64,000 nt of DNA from Blasia pusilla (lineage: Eukaryota; Marchantiophyta; Marchantiopsida; Blasiales): NCBI GenBank assembly GCA_050084515.1, contig CM114271.1, positions 3,720,001-3,784,000 of the forward strand, read 5' to 3'. Under the pieces are notes generated by a model. That model was not told the origin of the DNA, ran no database searches, and was given only the letters and a program-made list of their open reading frames with translations. Position 1 is the first letter of the stretch. The number at the start of each line of letters is the position of its first letter. Below are positions 22,961-33,400 of the stretch, piece after piece. The position numbers were made by a program, and so were the translations under genes.

Positions 22961-23618
22961 CCTCGTTAATTCGCACCAACAAAATCTGAGAAAAAACGGA
23001 CAGCGCTTCCGCCCATGACCTTCCGAACAGAAAAATGACCAACATCCGCAATACATGCGTCTCCAAGGCTCTTGACCAAGGCAACTCGCTTGCCTACTTG
23101 CAAAAAACGAATTCCTACCAGCCCCCTAACATCTTTCTCATTTAAAAATAAAGAGTAGTAAAAATGGCACACCCGGCCTAAAACTCCTCAATCTACATTG
23201 GCATATTGAGCCTCGTCCACCCTGTGTTATCAAGGAATCCGGATGCTAGCACCCTAATCCTATCTCACACACATACAAGAGAGGTGCTCCAACGGCCCAA
23301 CATGAGAAAGATGGTTTAGGAAAGCCATCTTCCTCTCTTATATAGGGTTAGGAAGAGCCAAAAGGCTCTTCCCCCAAAAATAACCATCCCCTTGGTAACC
23401 TGCACGCACAGGTTACTAGGGGCGGGTGACATGGTCAACAAGTCACGCGGCTGTGAAATACCTCAACATGAAAGTTGTCAGAAACGAAGTTCCTGACACA
23501 ATGGACCTATCCTCAATCTCATCCGACACCGTGGGACAAAGTTGCACTCAAGATAGTTCGTTGGTTCCTACACCCTATCCACGATAGATCTCGGCCTATC
23601 GACTACTCAGATGTGTCA
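22961..23618 (-). repeat. 5' LTR of the methyltransferase-bearing gypsy element
   Basis: In element sense it begins TGACACATCTGAGTAG at 23618 and carries the same U3/R text as the copies at 15442 and 61608. It has the hairpin with arms GGAAGAGCC/GGCTCTTCC at 23351-23372 and a TATATAAG box at 23337-23344. The 3' border is uncertain by some tens of bases. It is followed by the leader and gag in the right order, so it is the 5' LTR. Confidence 0.7.
23337..23372 (-). promoter_or_regulatory. LTR promoter hairpin and TATA box
   Basis: On the minus strand a perfect 9-bp hairpin with a 4-base loop precedes TATATAAG by a few bases. It is the same arrangement as in the three other LTR copies. This would drive transcription of the methyltransferase-bearing element. 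Confidence 0.6.
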
Positions 23619-23629
23619 ATACTCCCCAT

Positions 23630-23805
23630 GAGATAACTCCATAAGTCATGTCTTCCAAAATTCCTAACTCCTATTGTGAATCAAGGCTCGTTCCATGTCG
23701 GAATACCTGTAGGGTCGACGGAAGATCGGCGTATCACTAGCCAAATCAATCCGTATCTCGGGACCCTTCAAAGTACCCAGGTCTCTCATAATGAAGGAAA
23801 AAAAT
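23630..23805 (-). pseudogene. Gypsy RT 5' fragment in a rearranged block
   Basis: The minus strand matches about 17430-17600 of the main element, including the region coding FRRPYRYSDMERAL. It directly abuts the upstream border of the main element LTR and, on the other side, a methyltransferase piece in the opposite orientation. Only about 175 bp remain. Confidence 0.65.
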
Positions 23806-23814
23806 CCAACATTG

Positions 23815-24290
23815 TTGGGAGACACTCGTGCAAAGTTGATGACGAGTTTGTATTAGGCAGGTCGTGGTTGGGACCTACCGAATTGTTGGATGCGGCGAGA
23901 GTTGGATCGCGCGCACATCATCCATAATTATGGTGGACAAAAATTCTACAATCGAAGGTATTGAAGCGAGCTTATGATGGAGTTCAAAAAGCACCACACT
24001 TGACAATGGATATTATCTTGGGTTTCGGGCGTCCGTCTCAAGTGGTGACACAGAATGATAGGCCATCGTTGGTGGTAGCCAATAGGATGGGGGAGTTGAG
24101 GGCAACCTTACCTATGTTGGTGAGCTTCCCAAAATCCTATGTCTTTCGTCAAGGAGGGCCATGCATGATTTCGGATGAGGAGACCCAAGCACCGAAGGAG
24201 CCCATTAGTGATGAGTGTGAGCGCTCCATGGGGTTTGTTGCGAGCACTACGGCGGTGCTAGACATGATAGAGGTATCACGCCCCAAAAAG
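23815..24290 (+). pseudogene. Second copy of the element methyltransferase C-terminal half
   Basis: The plus strand reads ELLDAARVGSRAHHP, then a TAA, then LWWTK, then KRAYDGVQKAPHL and ERSMGFVASTTAV. It matches the main copy from just after motif VI (LLGDTHA equivalent) to motif IX. It is an independent, diverged copy, so the methyltransferase is not a one-off insertion. The stop after motif VIII falls at the same codon as in the main copy but as TAA rather than TGA. Confidence 0.75.
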
Positions 24291-24299
24291 GTTCAACTA

Positions 24300-24920
24300 C
24301 GTAGGGGCTTGTATCTCTTGGAAGTCGCACCATGTGTTAAACTCATGGATGAAAATTTCAAGATCTATGGTGCCTATTGCACCCAAGAAACAACGCATGC
24401 CCTAGTGGCCCATGTTATCTATCTCCCTCCACGTGACACTCTCTCCGTATGCAATCTTGTTACTAGATCCGTTGTATAGTTATGACAATCCAACCATTAA
24501 TGGGAGTTGAGGTAGCTCCTCACTTGAAATCCCTTGGTATCTCAAACCACTACCACTGATCAAACTACCCCGTTCTTCCCAACCTTAAAATAATATCGTG
24601 ATGAAAAACATGCCTCACACACTCAAACGCATAGATTCACTAAGAGTCTCCCACACTCCTCACTAGCTCATTTATGCTAATGCTAATCCTGTGACAACCC
24701 ACTTGGCCTCATGTGCACTCAACATTTAGGCTCACCATGCGCCTCCTAAACTAACTCACCTAAGCTACTTACACTCTCTCTCGGGTCACACACGCGACCC
24801 CTACTTAGGAAAAATGTCATATATCCACAATACGCTACCCATATAAGGAGTCTACACTCGTCACCATCACTACATCCATCTAGCTTAAGCTCTACCAATG
24901 TCGTATAGTAAAATCATCCA
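24300..24920 (-). pseudogene. Gypsy gag start and leader fragment
   Basis: The minus strand matches about 21590-22200 of the main element, including the gag N-terminal region and leader words such as CTCACTAGCTCA, AGTCTCCCACA and CACACGCGACCCCTACT. It is in the opposite orientation to the methyltransferase piece beside it. With the RT piece it forms a scrambled block. Confidence 0.65.
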
Positions 24921-26356
24921 CAATGTAAACTCCTCTATCATTAAGTGTTAGAGAGAGTTTTATTATATAAAGGAAATTAACCTAGGAAAATGAAATTCTT
25001 ATGTTTAAACCTCTTTAAGATGGTTCATTTGTGCGGACCCAACTTGAGAAAAAGAGGTTATAAATAAAAGATGAGATTATAAAGTAAAATAGTGGGGTTG
25101 GTGCTTTAATGAAAGAAAAACAAAAGTAGTCTTGGTTGGTGGTTAGGGTAGTTGGGATAGTTTTGAAGATATGAAGTGAGTAAAGGAGGATATTTTGGAA
25201 GAGATAAGAGGTAATCTACTTATGTCAAAATATGATTGTCTAAGCCTTGAGAGAAAGCCATGTGGCACAAGATAAGATTAGTCATATTTTGTACTCTTGT
25301 GGATCCCTTGTGAGTATATAAAGAGGAGGGACCTTCAAAGGTTCATCATCTTCTACTCCATTTCTTGAGTTCTCGTGTCACTCTTGAATGGATGGCATTG
25401 GGATTTCTTGCTCTTCCAATGAAAGTGGATTATTCTTCTTGGGAGAGTAACTTGACCATGGTCTATTCTTCGAAAGATTTATAGAGTGTGGTATGTGTGG
25501 GGATGAAAGACTTGTCATACTAGAGATAATGGATGGTTTTGGCTTGTTATTTTTCCAATGAGAGTGGATTACCCCTCTTGGGAGAGCAACTCCGCCAAAA
25601 ACCATTATTGAGGAGAGTAGAGGATATTCGTCAACTATGGATAGAGGTGGACCACGAGTTGTACCTGATTTTCCTTTCCTTAACCTGTACCATGTGAAGA
25701 TTCTCTTCGCAGATAGACATTGGTTTACTCGCTATCTAGTTTATCACTTTGGGGAGGCATTCATGAACCAGGTCATGCAATCTTCAACTCGAGTGATTCT
25801 TCCTATTATCACGTATGGGAGGACATGGGATTGTACGTTGTATGTTCTTATATAGCGATCCATGGATGTTAATACGCTTGCTCAAATAGGATTTAATACT
25901 AGTTATGCTATTTTTCTTGTTTAGAAGCGCAAAGTAGTTTACAGAGACTTTATAGTTATGAATTTTGGTTTTCAAGGTTATAAAGAAATGATCGCCTCAG
26001 CTCTACTATTTGCGATTCCTATCGTGAGAGAAGAAAGGGTTTATATAATAATTTTGTATTGAAAAAATGGAATTTCTTATAGAGTTCACCTTGCATCAAC
26101 CACGTCTGCCACAACTAGAAGGTCCGCCCTTACTCAAAGAAAAGCTCTGGACATGACACATGGTGCTTCCATTGAAAGCTCTTTGAGGCATTAGATTGTG
26201 TTTGTAAGTTGGAGTCTAATCAAGATGACTACTTTTGGTACTATTTCATCAATGGGAACTAAGGGAGTGGAGGATCTTCTCCAAACTTTGACAATATTAT
26301 TGAGCCAGCAAAACGGAGTTCACATAGGAGAGCAAAGATCAACAAGGGCTCTCTAA
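24921..26356. other. Probable worn LTR/leader region upstream of a gag relic
   Basis: No gene is seen. A TATA-like GTATATAAAGAGG lies at about 25313-25325, followed by a CTTCTACTCC start region; two copies of a GAGTGGATTA/GTGGATTATTC-type segment occur at about 25426 and 25563. This could be an LTR of the element whose gag relic follows at 26357, but I found no matching partner. Short frames at 25378-25855 have no recognisable content. Confidence 0.35.
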
Positions 26357-26671
26357 GAGATTGTAAAGAAGTTGGGGAGATTTGATGGGAGGAACATCAC
26401 CAAGCATGTTCGAGAGTACGTTTGTGAGATGGAGGTAAACCGTGTACCCGAAGGTGATGTGGTGTCAAGTTTTGAGTTAGTTGTAATACCAAAAATTCGT
26501 AGTCAAGCAAAAAAGTTGAGAGCAGAAAATCCAACCTCGTATGAGGAGTATGAGCAATTGCTGAAAGGAGAATTCTTCGATGATGATGTGGATGGAGTGC
26601 TCCTACTTGTCCATGCTCTTGATGGGGAAGGGAATAGAGGTGGGGAAGGAAGAAATGGGAATGAAACATAG
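26357..26671 (+). pseudogene. Ty3/gypsy gag relic of another family
   Basis: The plus strand reads KKLGRFDGRNITKHVREYVCEM, later VVIPKIRSQAKKLR and SYEEYEQLLKGEFFDDDVD. This follows the pattern of gypsy gag proteins of the F-x-G-x-N-V-T/F-x-x-x-Y type with the closing S-x-E-E-F/Y-x-x-L-K-x-E-F-F. A stop lies just upstream and the frame ends early. It is unlike the gag of the methyltransferase-bearing element. Confidence 0.5.
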
Positions 26672-26989
26672 AGGCAAGTGGGGGAATTAGAAAGTAGGGG
26701 GAGGTGGGGCTCATATGGACAAGTCCTTCCATAGAATGGACCTAAGTCCACGGACACGGACTTTCTCCACATGGAGCCTTGATTTTGAGTGTTTGTGATT
26801 TATTGGAGATATTTTGGTACTCGATCATCTCAATGTTTAGATCCCATGAGTGAATATGGTATCTTGTATGTTTGTGGGTGTATTTGATAACAATGATGTA
26901 TGTTGTGTAGCAATGTGTATGCACATGAAAATTACAATATGTCACTTTCTTGACTCTTTGATGTGCTCCCCATCTCCCTTGTCACCAAC

Positions 26990-27340
26990 CATAATCACAA
27001 GTACTAAACAAGGATCCCACTCCTCCAGGATGCCTTATGATGAATGGTACATGATTTTCCTTTTGTGAGTCAAAGAATTCCAATTATGAGTCTTTTGTGA
27101 CTCAAGTGCAAGATCCCATAGTCGTAAAGTATGATTCTATGTAGCTCTTGCCTACTTTCAATTTGTGAGTAAAACTTGCAATCATGTTTGTAAGTCCATT
27201 GTGAGCTTAGTGCAATTCTCTACAATTGCACTTGTAAAATGGATGTCACGACTCGTAAAAAAATTTGACTCCCAAATTTGAGTCGAGTCGCAATTTACTC
27301 ACAATAGAATCACAAAAAGTGGACTTAGGACTGAAATTAT
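26990..27340. repeat. Cluster of GACTCRCAA/TTGTGAGT-like short motifs
   Basis: Words such as TGTGAGTCAA, TGTGACTCAA, TTGTGAGTAAA, GAGTCGAGTCGCAA and ACTCACAA occur many times on both strands within 350 bp. The same motif set fills the ends of the CACTA element at 52114-53194, so this may be a fragment of a related element. No terminal CACTA was found here. Confidence 0.35.
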
Positions 27341-27575
27341 GCCCATGCGAGTACCACTCTCGTTCAACCCATTGGTCGAGTTCTTTCCAAGGTAGAGGAG
27401 GAACTATAAGGGAGCTAGTAAGGACCAACAAGTTAAAGTTGATTTATGAGATTCAAAGGATAGTGGGGGAGCATTTTTAACATGCGTGCATGCATTTTTA
27501 ATGATTGATCTCAATGACTCAAGGTGTGACATAAGCAAAAAGAGTTCCATTTGGTATGTAATGCTACATCGCAAG

Positions 27576-28208
27576 TGTCGTGCGCATACACATTGCTACA
27601 CAACATACATCGCTGTCACCGAACACACACACAAATACGCATGATCCCTATGCTAACTCATGGCATCCAAAAAACGAGACAAGAAGTACCAAAATATCTC
27701 CAATAAAGTAAGATCCAATCTCTCTCTCCACCATCTCACGCCATAGCTCTCAAAGGTGTGCACTCTCTCTCATGTCAAACCAAACCCACTCTCCTAATGA
27801 GAGGCTTGGGTTACACTCACAAGGCAAGGTACCATAGCTCCGCCGCCTCATGCCAAGAGGTTCAACAAAGAGAGAATGAGCTCTCAAGCTCTCTCTCCTT
27901 GAGGTATACCCCTCCCCTCTCCCAAGCTCTCTCCATGGTAACCTATTCTCCCAAGTCACCTCCTTGGCTCTTGACCTGATGTAGGAGGTCAAGGGCCACT
28001 TACCAAAAATAGTAAATAGATCATATACTCAAAATGGTACGTACCTAAAATAATAAGTTGGCTCCAAATGAGCCGAAACAAAGGGGAAACCTGCTATCTC
28101 AGGTTTCCAAGGGCCTCAGCAGGTCACCCTCGACCTACTGGGCGTGTCCTCCACTACTCATGAAGGCGCTCTATTAGATCCCACCGATCTATCCTAAAAG
28201 ACGTGACA
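27576..28208 (-). repeat. Solo LTR with target-site duplication
   Basis: The unit is bounded by TGTCGTGCGC and GACGTGACA (TG...CA ends, TGTC/GACA inverted) and flanked on both sides by CAAG, a likely target duplication of four bases. It is 633 bp long. It carries paired palindromes at 27970-27993 (CTTGACCT/AGGTCAAG) and 28085-28108 (GGAAACCTG/CAGGTTTCC). Other copies lie at 28728-29365, 32880-33400 and 46686-47413. The orientation is taken from the copies flanking element 2. Confidence 0.65.
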
Positions 28209-28727
28209 CAAGTTGCAAAAGAGAATATGTGATAAGACTCTCTTATATGTTGGTTTATTCTCAAGTTAGAGTTTTTGTTGGCTCCATTACTTAGAGGTAG
28301 TGGAGGGATTGTGCACGAGGCAACCATGGTGAGGATTGCTGAGTTGGAGCAACACCGTGAGACACTCATGATCCAACAAACATCCAAATTATGTAAGTGA
28401 AGAACATTGAATTTTGTATGTGCCTATGCACATGACATAAAAAATCTAGGAGGCATGGGATTTCTTTGTAAGATCACACAAATGGATGTAGATGTAGTGA
28501 TGAATCTAAGCACGTTAAGGGCATCCAAGTCACAAGGATGTAAAGTACAGTTTGATCCATTGAGAGGAGAAAGTGGCAAGCATGTCACACTTCCTTAATC
28601 TTTTCATTGTGAAAGGCTCTTTGAACATTGTCAATGGACATTGTCAATGGACCCTTAATGACCTCTTCATAGTGTTGTTATCTTTACATGCAAATATATT
28701 GAGAGGATCGAGTGAGATGATTACGTT
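28209..28727. other. Unassigned sequence between two LTR copies
   Basis: About 500 bp without a recognisable gene. Short frames at 28407-28598 show no family motif. Confidence 0.4.
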
Positions 28728-29365
28728 TGTCGTGCGCTTACACATCGCTACACAACATATATCACTATCATCGAATATACCCACAAACACGCACGATTCC
28801 ATGCTAACTCATGGCATCCAAACAACGAGACGAGAAGTACCAAAATATCTCCAAGAAATCAAGTAGATCTCACATCAGATCTCTCACACCAAACTCTCAA
28901 TGGTGTGCATTCTCTTTCATGTCAAACCAAACCCATTCTCCTAATGAGAGGCTTGGGTTACACACACAAGGCAACCAAGACCATAGCTCTGCCGCCTCAT
29001 GCCAAGAGGTTCAACAAAGAGAGAATGATCTCTCAAGCTCTCTCTCTTGGAGGTATACCCCCTTCCCTCTCCCAAGCTCTCTCCTCGGTAACCTATGCTC
29101 GCAAGTCACTTCCTTGGCTCTTGATTTGCTGTAGCAGATCAAGGGCCACTTCCTAAAGTGGAAAGTAAACTATATTCCAAATATAAACTTACCCTAAACA
29201 GTAAGTTTCTCTATATGGTTCCAAATGAACCGAAACAAAAGGGAAACCTGCTCTCTCAAGATACCCGTGGCCTCAGCAGATCATCCTCAACATCGTGAGG
29301 CTGTCCTCTAGTATCTCTAAAGGCGATCTACTAGATCTCGCTGATCTATCCTAAAAATCGTGACA
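28728..29365 (-). repeat. LTR, probable 3' LTR of an internally deleted gypsy copy
   Basis: It runs from TGTCGTGCGC to CGTGACA, 638 bp, and aligns throughout with 27576-28208. In minus-strand sense it begins immediately after a methyltransferase fragment that stops inside motif I (MLDL). A matching LTR lies at 32880-33400 on the far side of the gag. No target duplication links its two flanks, so it is not a simple solo insertion. Confidence 0.6.
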
Positions 29366-29697
29366 AGATCCAACATTCGAATATCCTCCTCTGGGATACA
29401 CCACACAATCGAGGTGGTGTCCAAAGGGATCATAGTAGCACTCGTGGCTACCTCGGGTTCCTTTGACCAGTCACGCTTGGGTGCAAATTCCTGACTCCAC
29501 GCCGTCTGTACGTGCTCATCAGATAAACGTCGGAGCTCCTCGCTCGAGCCCAACAGCGGCACCTCTCCTCCATAGAATGATGCTACTACCATAACACTCC
29601 TCTCCCTAGAAGTGTCAAGCGCGGGGGTGTCTCCATGGACATGCCCCTAAATCAAATTAGAAGGCCACTAGATGGCGCTCATGAATGCTGCTAAAGT
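29366..29697 (-). pseudogene. Methyltransferase N-terminal extension, cut inside motif I
   Basis: The minus strand reads VPLLGSSEELRRLSDEHVQTA, then IPLDTTSIVWCIPEEDIRMLDL. It aligns to the main copy segment TRELQRSVDDLVRQAW ... PLDTTPVVWQCPEEGVRVLDLF. The text stops at the LDL of motif I where the LTR begins. This shows the region before the methyltransferase core is conserved between subfamilies. Confidence 0.75.
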
Positions 29698-30771
29698 CAC
29701 AATCTCTCTCGTGGTGCCATAGACTTATCTCGGAATCCACGTTGCTGCACTGGTGGTGCAGGCAATCGTGACTGCTCTTGCCTAGAACTTATGGTGGCTA
29801 CGCTCTCCTCCGCCATGTCGTGCTCAATGTTTTTGGCGGTCCTAAAAACATCTCTCAACGTGGGTGAGATGTTCATAAGAAGCACCCCCTCCCGCACCCG
29901 TGTCCGCAGGGTTCGATTCAGCATCACGTACCATAACTGGATATCCTATGACTGTGTCACCCTTGAATGATGTTCATCAACCGGTGCAAGCAAGTGTAGG
30001 CCTCACGCAAACTCTCACCCGGGCGCCTCTCGAAGTCGTGGATGCTCCGCAACTTCTCAGTCCGTACCCCCTTGTAGCTCGTCCTCAACTCCGCAAAGAA
30101 CTCAACCACGGGGTTGAACCTGGGACGAACCCGAATGGACGGTAAAACTACTCCAGTGCAAGCTACCCCTCCTAAAACATCACTGGTGGAAGAGGAAGTA
30201 GTCTCTCTTGAATCCTCCTCCTCATCTGGGAACGGCTCCGTCCATGACACATAATGTGGGTCATAGTAGAGTCGCCATGCCTCAATCTCCTTTGCATATC
30301 TGTGGGAGAACTCATGGTAATCGTCCATGGGCGCTCCCTCCAAATACTAGAACGTACCGTTCCATGGTGTAAACAAGTTGAACTCTCTAGAGTTCCTAGC
30401 CCGCTGTGAGTCACACCAACTCCTAAACTCCACAATGAAGTCGTGTAACTCTATAGTGCCTTTAGCACCCGAAAACCTTCGCGGTCCTCTACCTCGGTCA
30501 TCCATTTCATACGCCCAACTGGTAGGACCACTCACGGTGTGCGGTGATGCACCAACAAACTCATATACACTCTCCCTCTCGTCTGAAGATGACACAGAAG
30601 GAGATCGAGGTGGTCTCTCACGTGGAGACCCTCGAAACCTCGTGCCACTCCGCGTGAACCCTCTATAGCTACTCTCATGTCCACCACCTCGCCTCTCAAA
30701 GTCCCGAAAGGACGCCGTGATGACCCTCGTGCCTCTCTCACACGATCACTCTCAATCCCGCAAGTAATCAC
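29697..30771 (-). pseudogene. Ty3/gypsy gag of the deleted relative
   Basis: Readable blocks are PRRFSGAKGTIELHDFIVEF, then PMDDYHEFSHRYAKEIEAWR, FNPVVEFFAELRTSYKG, LRSIHDFERRPGESLREAY and VMLNRTLRTRVREG. These match the gag copies at 20809-21760 and 63394-64000. Frame changes split it into at least three pieces. Among the three copies it preserves the longest readable capsid region. Confidence 0.7.
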
Positions 30772-32879
30772 TCAAACTAAATATACGACACTCAATCTAC
30801 ACTCTCTCATTGAGACGTGTGTTGTGCGGCAACAAGCGGCATGGTGCGGTAATCGGCTACTGTCCTATCATCTCATCGACAGGACATATCCTCAACTGTG
30901 GACATCCCACACATGTCTATGTCTCCTAAACCCATACATCAACGATGCTCTCAACATCTGCACGAAACCCAATATCCCCAAATAACTACCCAATATCCGG
31001 AAATCCCTAATACGTGTAGGGCAAAAAATCAGAATGGGTAACCTGACAACAAATGTCGATGTCGCTCCTCGAAAATTGCAAACTCGATCCCAACTTGGTG
31101 TGAAGACAAACTCCTCCAAACAACAAGTACCACTCCCCTGACGATGCTCAAATCTCCTCGATGTGCGGTGGAGGTCCAGCGTACGGTGAGGCATTGGCAG
31201 CATGAAACGGCTACAAACGGCAAGGCACTAGGAAATGGGATACGGCACTTGGCGGCATACCCTCCTTAATCAACCAAACATAATCTACTCCAATGATGGT
31301 GTGGCTCCCTGATTGAGACGGTGCGGTGCGGCCACAATCGGCGGCACGTTGCGACTACGGTACTCAATCGTCGTCAAACGACACACAATTATGACCCCAT
31401 CAATCCAAAAAGATAACATGTCATCAATGTCAAAGCTGTGGCCGGCAACTGTGAGGCGGCGGCGGCCGAACTGTTGTAGATGACGTGTACGGACCGTTGA
31501 TAGTAGAACGATCGTCAATTGACTAACAGCGCTGGTAGACGGTGTCGGACGGGAATGGACGGCCGTCCGTCGGACAGAAGCAGCTGGTCAAAGACAAAAC
31601 TGCGCAGTCGATTCAGATGCTGGAGTGTCTGCCGGCCGGAGAGCGTGGCAACTTCAGGCAACGTCGCGGTCAGTGCCGGGTAGACGGACCGCGGCTAGGG
31701 TTGCGGCTAAGGCGCCCACGGCTGAACGGATGGTGGCTAGGCCAAAACGGCATCATTTAACCGGGCCAGCTCCGGAAACTACGGCTACGGGTCTTGCAGT
31801 CTTCGGCTACGGCTACGGATACGGGGGCAAAAGGGGGGGAAAACGCACTACAGGGGCGCAGCAAGGCAGTAGAGCTGCGTGGCTAAGCGGCAAGTTGAGG
31901 GCCGAGCTAGCTAGTTGGGTCGCCGCAAGGCGGCAAGGATTTATAGCGGCTGCTGTCAGGAGCGGGTACCATAGCTAAACGCGACCCTTTCTAAAAGGGG
32001 ATTTTGTTTTTTAAGGCAGGACCCGGATGGCTAAGGGACGCGGCGGAGGCGGACCAGCAAGAACCATGGCTGGTCGGAAGCGACGACCTCGCGGTGGCTC
32101 CGCGACAACAGTGGGCTGGCAACGTATGCGCTCCAACCTCGGTTAAGGCAGCGTGAACTGCGGCTCGCCAAGACTACGTTGTTGACACTTAACTTGATCA
32201 CCCCCTACAAGCTGGCGTAGTATTTTGTCTCTAACTAGGAATTCCCCCCACAAATAGGGTCAACTCCCTAACATGACTTCCACTTGCCATTCACCCTCAA
32301 CTTAAAACTTATTCTTTGTCCTATCCAATACAATAAAAGGCTTTTTTATTTCTGTATCCCTCACGAAAGGAGTTACCAAAGGTTTTGAAATTACTTCTCC
32401 CACCCGGTGGCACACTGGGTTGGACACTGGGTATGGCAGCTTGCTAAAACTGTCATAACTTCATGCTCCAATGATGAAATTGTGCACCGTTTTTTCAGGA
32501 GCGTACACAGATTTTTGATCTACGACCTAACCAAGTTTGTTTCTTCATTCAACCTTCCAATAAAAACTGACGGGGACTTTTGTGCAACTCCTTATCTCTT
32601 TATCCTACGCAAAATTTGGCAGCTCTTCCGTGCTGATTTCTCCCAAAAAAATCGGAAACCTGTGAAAACAAAAATCAGAGAGCTACATGGAGCAACCCGC
32701 CCCCATACTCAATCTCTAATGAAAATTGGGCAACGCTTCCGCGTGCCACTCTTCCACACGAAAAATCAACAAAGGAATTAGCTCCCGTGAGCACTCTCAT
32801 GAGCCACTGAACGGGAAACACAGTCCCCAACCTGCACCAACAGCAAGTGACCAGCGAGCTCCTCCATTCAGGCTCTCTC

Positions 32880-33400
32880 AATCTCTCTTTGTAAATCAAG
32901 TAGATCTCTTACATCATCTCACACAAGGTTCTCCATGGTGTGCACTCTCTCTTATGTCAAACCAAACCCACTCTCCTAATGATAGGCTTGGGTTACACAC
33001 ACAAGGCAAGCAAGACCATAGCTCCGCCGCCTCATGCCAAGAGGTTCAACAAAGAGAGAATGAGCTCTCAATCTCTCTCTCTTGGAGGTATAACCCCTTC
33101 CCTCTCCCAAACCCTCTCCACGATAACCTATGCTCGTAGGTCACCTCCTTGGCTCTTGACCTGCTGTAGCGGTTCAAGGGACACTTCCCAAAGTGTAAAG
33201 TCAACTATATTCCAAATGGAAACTTACCTAAAATAGTAAGTATCTCTATATGACTCAAAATCAGCCAAAACAAAGGGGAAACCTACTCTCTCAGGTGATC
33301 CGTAGCCTCAACAAGTCATCCTCGAACTCATGAGGCTATCCTCCAGTATCTCTGAAGGCGCTCTACTAGATCTCGCCGATCTATTCTAAAAGACGTGACA
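32880..33400 (-). repeat. LTR copy, probable 5' LTR of the deleted gypsy relative
   Basis: It aligns with 28728-29365 from GTAAATCAAGTAGATCTC to the end AGACGTGACA. The minus-sense 3' part differs from the other copies: upstream of 32880 the text GCAACGCTTCCGCGTGCC instead resembles the U5/leader of the 22961-23618 LTR, so LTR subfamilies seem to have recombined. Confidence 0.55.

Larger units (their letters stand above)
16286..23618 (-). mobile_element. Truncated Ty3/gypsy retrotransposon carrying a C5-cytosine methyltransferase
   Basis: In transcription order (right to left) it has an LTR (about 22961-23618), a leader with a long C-tract, gag, a CCHC knuckle, an aspartic protease, a C5-cytosine DNA methyltransferase, RT and RNase H up to a linker ending DGDGLSRNP. 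It breaks off at about 16285 before the integrase, against an inverted LTR. From 19961 to 16911 the protease, methyltransferase and RT lie in one frame, interrupted by nine stops (TGA at 19764, 19287, 19227, 18405, 17967; TAG at 19536, 18711, 17733, 16911). RNase H continues in that frame until a small deletion at about 16400. Gag is in a different frame. The copy cannot be active. The protease-RT-RNase H order and sequence place it in Ty3/gypsy. Confidence 0.85.
29366..32879 (-). mobile_element. Internally deleted relative of the methyltransferase-bearing gypsy element
   Basis: In minus-strand order it holds a GC-rich leader (about 32880 down to 30772), gag (30771-29697) and then the N-terminal extension of the methyltransferase (29697-29366). 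The nucleocapsid and protease are deleted between gag and methyltransferase. Everything after methyltransferase motif I is replaced by an LTR. Leader landmarks such as GGGTAACCTGAC near 31036 match the main element. It is diverged enough to be a separate subfamily. Confidence 0.65.

Noticed and set aside
22546-23018. Plus-strand frames across the G-runs as a protein
   Set aside because: They lie in the element leader and LTR on the wrong strand, with compositional bias from homopolymers.
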